From positions 1 to 64,000 of the forward strand of contig NZ_QWLV01000004.1 of assembly GCF_003515075.1 (NCBI RefSeq): 64,000 nt of DNA. The letters run 5' to 3'. A program made the translations under genes and the position numbers. Of the stretch, positions 1-6,319 are shown piece after piece (the stretch's first letter is position 1; each line of letters opens with the position of its first letter). The notes beneath the pieces were generated by a model. It was not told the DNA's origin, ran no database searches, and saw nothing but the letters and a program-made list of their open reading frames with translations. Source of the DNA: Sphingomonas gilva. GTDB taxonomy: Bacteria > Pseudomonadota > Alphaproteobacteria > Sphingomonadales > Sphingomonadaceae.

Positions 1-239
1 ATCTGCCGGAGCGATTGCCCGGCTTCATGAAGCCGGGCAATCGCACACCGTTCCTCGATCGAAAGCTGGCGGTATCTCGACATGGCAACACCTGTACGTG
101 GTGTTGCACTTCGTTTGTGAACTCAGAGGGGTCCATGGCGCCGCGAACACCAATGCCTGCGGAGCTTGCGGAGCGATGGACCCCGGAACAAGTCCGGGGT
201 GACAAATGACGTAGGAGGTGTCCGAGGGCGCTCACAACC
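1..239. repeat. Intergenic region with three hairpins downstream of pth
   Basis: No gene is recognised in this stretch. It holds three inverted repeats. Positions 11-25 pair perfectly with 30-44 (15-bp stem, 4-nt loop). Positions 85-92 pair with 100-107 (8-bp stem, 7-nt loop). Positions 180-187 pair with 193-200 (8-bp stem around ACAAG), followed by GACAAATGAC. The third has the look of a dispersed sphingomonad repeat. The first could end transcription of pth but has no T-run, so a terminator role is unproven. Confidence 0.6.
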
Positions 240-812
240 TCACAAGTCCGCCAGCCGCATCGCGACGTCGTTCATGAAGCGCACGTCGTCGCCCGCCGCC
301 AGCCATCCGGCCTCGGCGGCGATCGCGCCCAGCATGTCGGAAAGCGGCTCGATCTCGGTCTTGTGATAGCGGCCCAGCACATGGCCGGTGACCAGCGCCT
401 TGTCGCCGGGATGGCCGATGCCGATCCGCACGCGGCGAAAAGCGTTGCCGATATGCGTCTCGGTCGAGCGCAGGCCGTTATGCCCGGCCGTGCCGCCGCC
501 GGTCTTCACCTTGACCTTGAACGGGGCGAGGTCGAGCTCGTCGTGGAACACCGTCACCGCGTCGAGGCCGAGCTTGTAGAAGCGCATCGCCGCGCCGATC
601 GCCTGGCCGCTCTCATTCATGAAGGTGCCGGGCTTCAAGAGCAGGATCTTGTCGCCGCCGATGCGGCCTTCCTGCGCCCAGCCCTGGAACTGCTTCCTGG
701 GCGGATCGAACCGGTGCACCTCGGCGATCGCGTCCGCCGCCATGAACCCCACATTGTGGCGGTGCATGGCGTAGGACGCGCCGGGATTGCCGAGGCCGAC
801 CCAGAGCTGCAT
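240..812 (-). CDS. pth: Peptidyl-tRNA hydrolase
   Basis: Cytosolic enzyme that cleaves the ester bond of peptidyl-tRNAs released from stalled ribosomes, recycling tRNA; essential in most bacteria. The 190-residue product has the family length and opens with the diagnostic WVGLGNPG motif. The catalytic His lies in the HNVGF motif near residue 20. Further conserved blocks are KPGTFMNESG near residue 60, the HDELDL motif near residue 90 and GGTAGHNGLRS near residue 107. It lies downstream of rplY in the same orientation, the usual arrangement. The 244-nt gap between them is unusually long because it is filled with palindromic repeats. Confidence 0.97.
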   Translation of the reverse strand: MQLWVGLGNPGASYAMHRHNVGFMAADAIAEVHRFDPPRKQFQGWAQEGRIGGDKILLLKPGTFMNESGQAIGAAMRFYKLGLDAVTVFHDELDLAPFKVKVKTGGGTAGHNGLRSTETHIGNAFRRVRIGIGHPGDKALVTGHVLGRYHKTEIEPLSDMLGAIAAEAGWLAAGDDVRFMNDVAMRLADL

Positions 813-820
813 TTGAATCT

Positions 821-911
821 CCCCTCCCCTTCAGGAGCGTTGGGTCGAACGTGCCCCGCACGTTCTGAACAGCGCGGGGCGCTATTCACCCAACGCTGGT
901 CGGGGGAGGGG
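821..911. repeat. Palindromic element A in the rplY-pth spacer (three-way-junction fold)
   Basis: A C-rich arm starting at 821 faces a G-rich arm ending at 911. Inside it, AGCGTTGGGT (836-845) pairs perfectly with ACCCAACGCT (888-897). That stem encloses two further hairpins: 847-854 with 858-865, and 871-875 with 879-883. The whole unit can fold as a closed three-way junction in DNA or RNA. It carries the same CCCCTCCCCTTCAGG edge as the copies inside glyQ and glyS, so it appears to belong to the same dispersed family. Confidence 0.75.
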
Positions 912-949
912 CATGTGCGGCAAGTGACCGCATGCGTCCACCAACAGGC

Positions 950-1044
950 CCCTCTCCCAACCAGTTCAGGGTGAATATCACCCCGTGATATTCAGGTCAT
1001 GCCGGGGGCATGACCGACCCTGAACTCCCCTGAAGGGGAGAGGG
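950..1044. repeat. Palindromic element B in the rplY-pth spacer (three-way-junction fold)
   Basis: The outer arm CCCTCTCCC (950-958) pairs with GGGAGAGGG (1036-1044). The next stem, GTTCAGGGT (964-972), pairs with ACCCTGAAC (1017-1025). Inside are two perfect hairpins: 972-981 with 985-994 (10 bp) and 995-1003 with 1007-1015 (9 bp). The edge at 1027-1039 can alternatively form its own small hairpin. The architecture matches element A although the inner stems differ in sequence, which suggests compensatory evolution of structure. Confidence 0.78.
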
Positions 1045-1056
1045 CTTTGATGCCGA

Positions 1057-1791
1057 TTACTCGCCCTTGGCTTCGCCTTCGCCCTCGGCGGGCGTTTCGC
1101 CGGCGGTCTCGCCCTCGGGCGCGCCGCCTTCGGTCGCCTCGGCCTCGGCGGCATGCTCCGCGGCGGCTTCCTCGGCCAGCGCGGCTTCTTCCGCGGCGGC
1201 TTCCTGCACCTCGGACTTCATCGCCGACGGGGCGATCAGCGTGGCGACGGTGAAGTCGCGGTCGTCGATCGCGGAAGCCGTGCCCTTGGGCAGCTTGACC
1301 TGGCTGATATGGACCGAATCGCCGATGTCGAGGCCCTTGAGGCTGATCTCGATCTGCTCGGGGATCTCGGCCGCGTCGCACACCAGCTCCAGCTCGTGGC
1401 GGACGATGTTGAGCACGCCGCCGCGCTTGATGCCGCGCGATTCCTCCTCGTCGCTGAACACCACCGGCACCGCGACGGTCACCTTGGCGTGCTCGGAGAT
1501 GCGCAGGAAATCGACATGCACCGGGCGGTCGGTGACGGGATCGAACGCCACGTCCTTGGGCAGCGTGCGCACGGCCGATTTGGCGGCGCCTTCCACCATC
1601 ACCACGGAATTGAAGAAGTGGCCGGTCATCAGCGCCTTGACCAGCGCCTTTTCCTCCACGTGGATGGACACGGGGTCCTGCTTGTTGCCGTAGATCACGG
1701 CGGGTACGCGGCCTTCGCGACGCAGCGCACGGGAGGCTCCCTTGCCAACCCGGTCACGCGTCTCGGCCGACAGCGACAGCTGCTCGCTCAT
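1057..1791 (-). CDS. rplY: 50S ribosomal protein L25 (Ctc family)
   Basis: 5S rRNA-binding protein of the large subunit, in the longer L25/Ctc form. The 244-residue product starts with the typical [21 protein letters not shown] block, followed by the VIYG and HVDFLRI segments and the TL5-type C-terminal beta domain to about residue 190. The last 50 or so residues are an extreme Ala/Glu/Gly-rich acidic tail, common in alphaproteobacterial L25 and probably disordered. It is the first gene of a rplY-pth unit on the minus strand. Confidence 0.95.
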   Translation of the reverse strand: MSEQLSLSAETRDRVGKGASRALRREGRVPAVIYGNKQDPVSIHVEEKALVKALMTGHFFNSVVMVEGAAKSAVRTLPKDVAFDPVTDRPVHVDFLRISEHAKVTVAVPVVFSDEEESRGIKRGGVLNIVRHELELVCDAAEIPEQIEISLKGLDIGDSVHISQVKLPKGTASAIDDRDFTVATLIAPSAMKSEVQEAAAEEAALAEEAAAEHAAEAEATEGGAPEGETAGETPAEGEGEAKGE

Positions 1792-1912
1792 CTCATGTCT
1801 CCGTTTGCGCTATATGCCCGCCATGCCTCCAGGGATGTCAGCGGCGGGAAGCTGGCGCGCATAGGCGAAAGCGGGGCGGGAGGCAAGGTGCAGCCCGGCC
1901 CTTGGCGATTCG

Positions 1913-2839
1913 TCAATATTCGACGCGCTCGGTCCTGATCCCGCGCTTGCTGAGCGCGTCCTGCACGCTGCCCTTGCCCGACAAATGCCCCGCGCCGACC
2001 GCCATGAACACCGTGCCGGGCTTTTGCAGCCGCGTCCTGATCCAGTCCGCCCAGCGATCGTTGCGGTCGGTCAGCAGGATCTTCTGGACATTGGGCATCT
2101 CGCCCAGCTGCGCGTTCATCTCCTCGGCCAGCGCATCGGGGTTGCCCGCCGCCCATTCGTCGACCATCCGGTCGAGCGTCGCCTCGATCTCGTCGAAGCC
2201 GTCGATGGTGGAGACCAGCAGGCCGGTCTGGTCCGCCTCGGGCATGGTGTCGAAAAAGCCCAGCTGCTCCTCGAACCCCTCGAGCGCGATGACCGGCTTG
2301 TTCGTCGCCTTGGCCGCCGCCGCCAGCTGCATCTCGACCCCGCTCGCCGGATCGTATCCCGCCTTGGTCAGCGGCAGGAGGCCGAGCAGCACCGACGCGT
2401 ACCATGGCTCGAACTGGTCGAACGCGGCCGGCGGCAGGCCAAGCGAGGCGAGCGCGGCGGCATAGGGCGCGCGCCTCGCCTCCGGCAGCTTCTCAGTCAG
2501 CGGCGGCCCGTCGGGATCGATCGCGAGCGGCATCATCGCCTTCGCCGCCGCCTGCTGGTCTTCGGGCTGGATCACCTCGACCACCATCTCGCCGGACATG
2601 TCGAAGGCGTTCTTCACCGCCTCGTCGAACCAGCCGAGGCCGGGCTTCAGCACATGCACCGTGCCCAGCATGTAGATCGTCGTGTCGGCGTCCTTCACCA
2701 CCCACAAGGCCGGATCGGCGTCCTTGAGCGGAGCGGGGGCGGGGGTGGGAGCCGCCGCCGGCGCGGTCTGCGCCGCGGCGGGGAGCGATCCCAGCGCGAG
2801 GGCGCCGGTGGCTATGGTGGTCAGCAAGCGGGACAACAT
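1913..2839 (-). CDS. TraB/GumN family protein (paralogue 1)
   Basis: The ATG at 2839 is chosen because it gives a clean signal peptide (MLSRLLTTIATGALALGSLPAAAQ) and a 308-residue product; an upstream ATG at 2890 would add a non-signal extension. After an Ala/Pro linker the mature part begins the TraB/GumN domain, with the GTVHVLKP motif and, near the C-terminus, GAGHLSGKGSV. Both His/Gly-rich motifs typify this family, which is related to Tiki-type metalloproteases. Probably a periplasmic metal-dependent hydrolase; the substrate is unknown. A second copy lies 1 kb upstream. Confidence 0.85.
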   Translation of the reverse strand: MLSRLLTTIATGALALGSLPAAAQTAPAAAPTPAPAPLKDADPALWVVKDADTTIYMLGTVHVLKPGLGWFDEAVKNAFDMSGEMVVEVIQPEDQQAAAKAMMPLAIDPDGPPLTEKLPEARRAPYAAALASLGLPPAAFDQFEPWYASVLLGLLPLTKAGYDPASGVEMQLAAAAKATNKPVIALEGFEEQLGFFDTMPEADQTGLLVSTIDGFDEIEATLDRMVDEWAAGNPDALAEEMNAQLGEMPNVQKILLTDRNDRWADWIRTRLQKPGTVFMAVGAGHLSGKGSVQDALSKRGIRTERVEY

Positions 2840-2871
2840 AGGTTTTCCTTCAAGGCAGGAGGGGCAACAAT

Positions 2872-3528
2872 TCAGCGGTATTTGAGCCACAGCCAGACGA
2901 CGCCGGCGGCGACGATGGTGCAGAAATAGATGGCGATGCCATCAGGGGCCGGCAGCAGCCCGCCGCGCCACAGCAGCCACCAGACGGGCGCGCCGATCCA
3001 ATAGGCGTAGATCGCCAGGAGCGCGCCCTTGTTATAGGCGGCCGCCTCCTGCTCGTCGGCGACACGCAGATGCCAGTAGATCGAGATGAGCGGCGCCGGC
3101 ACGCCGATCAGCAGCGCCAGCGCGATCGCGTAGCCCGCCGGTATCGGATCGTCGTTGAAGATGCTGGGCGATGTTCCCGCCATCAGCATCACGATGGCGA
3201 TCACGCCGCCAAGCGCGCCGGCGACGGCCAGCGTCACCACATTGCGGCGGTCGCGCGGCGCGGCCTCCTTCAGCGGCGACATCGAACGCAGCCCGCGATA
3301 GCTGACGTAGATGCACAGCGCGGCGAACAGCGAGACCCCGGCGAGCAAGGCTATCAGCGTCGTGGACATCGCCCCGCCGCCCTTTTCGGCATGGCCGACG
3401 ATTATTCCGGCGATCATCGAACAGGCGCACAGCGCGCCGATCAGCGAAGCGACCAACAGTGCGATCCTACCCAATGTCCTGGGCCCGCTCCGCACATCCT
3501 CATCAATCGCCATGGCCGTCCCCATCAT
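2872..3528 (-). CDS. Six-helix membrane protein paired with an XRE regulator
   Basis: About 218 residues with six predicted membrane segments spread over the whole length and short polar loops; I do not recognise a catalytic motif. The ATG at 3528 is preceded by AGGAG at seven nucleotides and lies inside the 3' end of the XRE regulator gene (26-nt overlap), so the two are likely translationally coupled. Small XRE regulators paired with a multi-pass membrane protein are a recurrent bacterial arrangement. The membrane partner may sense or export something under control of the regulator, but no function can be assigned. Confidence 0.75.
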   Translation of the reverse strand: MMGTAMAIDEDVRSGPRTLGRIALLVASLIGALCACSMIAGIIVGHAEKGGGAMSTTLIALLAGVSLFAALCIYVSYRGLRSMSPLKEAAPRDRRNVVTLAVAGALGGVIAIVMLMAGTSPSIFNDDPIPAGYAIALALLIGVPAPLISIYWHLRVADEQEAAAYNKGALLAIYAYWIGAPVWWLLWRGGLLPAPDGIAIYFCTIVAAGVVWLWLKYR

Positions 3529-3709
3529 CGAAAATCTCCTCGATCCGCATGTCGAACAGGCGCGCAAGCTTGAACGCCAGCGGCAGCGACGGATCGTATT
3601 TTCCCGTCTCGATCGCATTCACCGCCTGGCGCGAGACATCCAGCCGCGCGGCGAGTTCGGCCTGGCTCCAGTTGCGCTCGGCGCGCAGCACCTTCAGCCG
3701 GTTCTCCAA
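3503..3709 (-). CDS. Small XRE-family transcriptional regulator
   Basis: 68-residue protein consisting almost entirely of one helix-turn-helix domain: NRLKVLRAERNWSQAELA, then VSRQAVNAIETGKYDPS and LAFKLARLF. This matches the short XRE subfamily that normally starts MxNRLKxLR. A TTG start at 3709 is therefore chosen; it has GGAGCG just upstream. The in-frame ATG at 3811 would add 34 residues with no homology and would translate through a palindromic TGTCAG/CTGACA cluster that looks like its operator. DNA-binding, probably autoregulatory. Confidence 0.85.
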   Translation of the reverse strand: MENRLKVLRAERNWSQAELAARLDVSRQAVNAIETGKYDPSLPLAFKLARLFDMRIEEIFDDGDGHGD

Positions 3710-3720
3710 CGATCGCTCCG

Positions 3721-3807
3721 TGTCAGCGTCGCCTGACCGAATGTCAGGTTTCCATGACCAATGCCAGCGAGTCGCGGTTGTGTCAACAACACCTGACATT
3801 TTGTCAG
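3721..3807. promoter_or_regulatory. Cluster of TGTCAG/CTGACA operator-like half sites
   Basis: Directly upstream of the TTG start of the XRE gene lie repeated half-sites: TGTCAG at 3721, CCTGAC at 3732, ATGTCAGG at 3741, ATGAC near 3753, TGTCAA at 3781, ACCTGACAT at 3791 and TGTCAG at 3802. Several form inverted pairs. This density in 87 nt is best explained as a set of binding sites for the adjacent small XRE protein. The interpretation is an inference; the repeated motif is directly visible. Confidence 0.6.
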
Positions 3808-3837
3808 CCATGGGTGACTTTCGCGAGGGAATCCGCG

Positions 3838-4773
3838 CTAGCGATCGATTCGCGGGCTCGCCACGCCGCGCTTCGCCAGCATCGCCTGCACCGAATCGGG
3901 GCCGACCAGATGCCCCGCGCCGACCGCGAACAGCACGGTGCCCGGCCGCTTCATCCGCTCGATCAGCCAGCCGGTCCAGGCGCGGTTGCGGTCGCGGATC
4001 AGCGCGGCATAGACCGCCGGGCCCAGATCGGCCTCGCCCAGCCCTTCGGCCAGGCCGGAAACGTCGCCCCTGGCCCAGGCCTCGTCCTCGTTCGCGGCGT
4101 CGCCGGCATAGGCCTCTTCATCCTCCAGCAGCCGCAGCAGATCGGCCTCCGGAATCGCGCGGACCGCCGCGATCACCGCGTCCGGGTCCTCGACGCTCAG
4201 CACCGGCTTGCCCGCCTTCAGGAACAGGCGTTCGAGCGTCGCGTCCGCGCCCGCCTCGTCGGTCGCGCCGTCGTCGGGCAGCCCGCCCATGCCCAGCGCG
4301 AACACCGCCATCCAGGTCGGCAGATGGTCGAACATCGCCGCGGGAAAGCCGCTCTCGTCGATCGTCCGCTTGACCGCCGCGCGCTTGCCCGGCCGCACCC
4401 GGTCCAGCAGCGGCGGGCGCTTGACCTCCATATCGGCGGCCATCTCGGCGACCAGCTTGCCCTCCAGCGCCGCGAAATCGGCGTCGCTGCTCTCGACCAC
4501 CAGCTCGTCCGCCCGCGCGATCACCCGGTTCAGCGTGCGCGACCGCCATTTGAGCGTCGGCCGCAGGATGTGGATCGTGCCGAACAGATAGATCACCGTG
4601 TCGTGATCGGCGATCCGCCAGATCGCCGGCGCGGGGGTGAAGGTCTGGACGCGCTCGGCCCCGGGCGGCGCCTGCTTGTGCAGGCGATCCGCCTTCTGCG
4701 CCGGCGCGGCCGCGGCGGTCAGCGCCAGCACCGCGGCAAACGTGGCGCGCACCAGGAAAGTCAGGGACATCAC
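3838..4773 (-). CDS. TraB/GumN family protein (paralogue 2)
   Basis: 311 residues with a signal peptide ending near AAAAPAQ, followed by the TraB/GumN domain. GTIHILRP sits near residue 65 and GAGHLVGPDSV near the C-terminus, the same positions as in the paralogue at 1913-2839. Predicted exported hydrolase-like protein of unknown substrate. It is transcribed divergently from glyQ (93-nt spacer) and lies upstream of the XRE/membrane-protein pair, so the two paralogues bracket that pair. Confidence 0.85.
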   Translation of the reverse strand: MMSLTFLVRATFAAVLALTAAAAPAQKADRLHKQAPPGAERVQTFTPAPAIWRIADHDTVIYLFGTIHILRPTLKWRSRTLNRVIARADELVVESSDADFAALEGKLVAEMAADMEVKRPPLLDRVRPGKRAAVKRTIDESGFPAAMFDHLPTWMAVFALGMGGLPDDGATDEAGADATLERLFLKAGKPVLSVEDPDAVIAAVRAIPEADLLRLLEDEEAYAGDAANEDEAWARGDVSGLAEGLGEADLGPAVYAALIRDRNRAWTGWLIERMKRPGTVLFAVGAGHLVGPDSVQAMLAKRGVASPRIDR

Positions 4774-4866
4774 GACCGGTTCTCGCTGCGCTCGCGAAAC
4801 GGGTCAAGCGGCTTGCCGAAGTCGTCGCCTTGACCCTCCGCGCGCCTTGCCTGTAGGCGCGCCTGC

Positions 4867-5787
4867 GTGACCGGGCCCTCGCTTTCGTTCCAGGACATGA
4901 TCCTGACGCTCCACCGCTACTGGGCGGACCGCGGCTGCCTGATCCTGCAGCCCTATGATATGGAGATGGGGGCGGGCACCTTCCATACCGCGACGACGCT
5001 GCGCGCGCTCGGCCCCGATCCGTGGAACGCCGCCTTCGTCCAGCCCTGCCGCCGGCCGACCGACGGCCGCTACGGCGAAAATCCCAACCGCCTCCAGCAT
5101 TATTACCAGTATCAGGTGATCCTGAAGCCCAGCCCGCCCGATCTCCAGGCGCTCTATCTCGGCAGCCTCGACGCGATCGGCATCGATCCGCTGAAGCACG
5201 ACATCCGCTTCGTCGAGGACGATTGGGAATCGCCCACGCTCGGCGCCTGGGGCCTCGGCTGGGAGGTCTGGTGCGACGGCATGGAGGTCACCCAGTTCAC
5301 CTATTTCCAGCAGATGGGCGGCTACGACTGCAAGCCCGTCTCGGGCGAGCTGACCTACGGCCTCGAACGCCTCGCCATGTACATCCAGGGCAAGGATTCG
5401 GTGTACGATCTGGCGTTCAACGCGCCAGTCTCCCTCTCCCCTTCAGGGGAGAGGGCCGGGGAGAGGGGCAGTTCGCCATCCTATACCTATGGCGACGTCT
5501 TCCTCGAAAACGAGCGCCAGATGAGCGCGTGGAACTTCGAGGTGGCGGACACCGATCGCCTGTTCGACGGCTTCCGCAAGGCGGCCGCCGAATGCGAGCT
5601 GTGCCTCGACAGGAAGCTGCCGATCCCCGCCTATGAGCAGGCGATCAAGGCCAGCCACATCTTCAACCTCCTGAACGCCCGCGGCGTCATCTCGGTCGCC
5701 GAACGCCAGGCCTATATCGGCCGCGTCCGCGATCTGGCGAAAGGCGCCTGCGCCGGCTGGATGGAGAAGAACGGATGGAGCGCGTGA
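4867..5787 (+). CDS. glyQ: Glycine--tRNA ligase alpha subunit, with an in-frame repeat insertion
   Basis: Alpha subunit of the alpha2beta2 glycyl-tRNA synthetase; carries the class II catalytic core. The 306-residue product contains [30 protein letters not shown] and [29 protein letters not shown] blocks characteristic of GlyQ. The GTG at 4867 gives the expected N-terminus. Oddity: between YDLAFNAP and [13 protein letters not shown], two blocks normally almost adjacent, lie about 18 extra residues ([18 protein letters not shown]). They are encoded by a copy of the CCCTCTCCCCTTCAGGGGAG palindrome. Without it the protein would have the usual length of about 288. It precedes glyS. Confidence 0.97.
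   Translation: MTGPSLSFQDMILTLHRYWADRGCLILQPYDMEMGAGTFHTATTLRALGPDPWNAAFVQPCRRPTDGRYGENPNRLQHYYQYQVILKPSPPDLQALYLGSLDAIGIDPLKHDIRFVEDDWESPTLGAWGLGWEVWCDGMEVTQFTYFQQMGGYDCKPVSGELTYGLERLAMYIQGKDSVYDLAFNAPVSLSPSGERAGERGSSPSYTYGDVFLENERQMSAWNFEVADTDRLFDGFRKAAAECELCLDRKLPIPAYEQAIKASHIFNLLNARGVISVAERQAYIGRVRDLAKGACAGWMEKNGWSA
5432..5470. repeat. Palindromic repeat inserted in frame in glyQ
   Basis: CCCTCTCCCC (5432-5441) pairs perfectly with GGGGAGAGGG (5446-5455) around TTCA, followed by a partial second arm GGGGAGAGGGGCA to 5470. It is the same element edge as in glyS, the rpoB-rpoC spacer and the rplY-pth spacer. The insertion keeps the glyQ reading frame open and adds a Ser/Gly/Glu/Arg-rich loop between two conserved blocks of the enzyme. 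Confidence 0.9.
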
Positions 5788-6319
5788 GCGCCACCAAGAT
5801 CCGCCCCCGCGAAAGCGGGGGAGAGGGACCGCTCGCGAAGCGAGTGGTGGAGGGCGCGCGCGCCACCGCGACGGGAAGAAGGTTGGTTCACGCGAAGGCG
5901 CAAAGCCGCGAAGAATTTTTGTTTACGCGGAGGCGCGGAGACGCGGAGATCTGTCCCCGCCGCGCCAGCGGCCCTCATTTCCATGCGTCAGCCAAGGCTC
6001 CTGCATTTGAAGGGACAGGCAAGGTCGCGCCGCTGCACAACAGCTCCGCGTCTCCGCGCCTCCGCGTGAACCATCCCTTTTCTCCTCGCGCCTTCGCGCC
6101 TTCGCGCGAAGGATGTTTGTTCGCGCAGAGACGCGGAGACGCGGAGGTGCTGGTTTCCCGCGCGAAGCGCCCGCAAACCCTCACCGCTGCCGCGCGCCGG
6201 ACCCGTGAGGGGAAAGAGCCGCTGCGCGGCAGTGCCGCCTCTCTGCGTCTCCGCGCCTCCGCGCGAACCAGCCTTCTCCTTTCTCCTCGCGCCTTCGCGC
6301 CTTCGCGTGAACCCATCTT
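5788..6319. repeat. glyQ-glyS spacer packed with dispersed repeats
   Basis: This 532-bp spacer contains no credible gene. At 5804-5850 is a double hairpin (CCCCCGC/GCGGGGG around GAAA, then an imperfect CCGCTCGC/GCGAGTGG), related to the element inside glyS at 7226. From 5883 to 6318 two modules recur in both orientations: TTCACGCGAAGGCGCGAAG-type and CGCGGAGACGCGGAG-type. Forward copies lie near 5888-5955 and 6113-6150, inverted copies near 6045-6108 and 6238-6313. The inverted pairs could form long imperfect stems. glyQ and glyS are usually close together, so the spacer looks expanded by repeat insertion. Confidence 0.8.

Noticed and set aside
5888-6313. Possible CRISPR array in the glyQ-glyS spacer
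   Set aside because: Repeats occur in both orientations with irregular spacing and no spacers of constant length; no cas genes.
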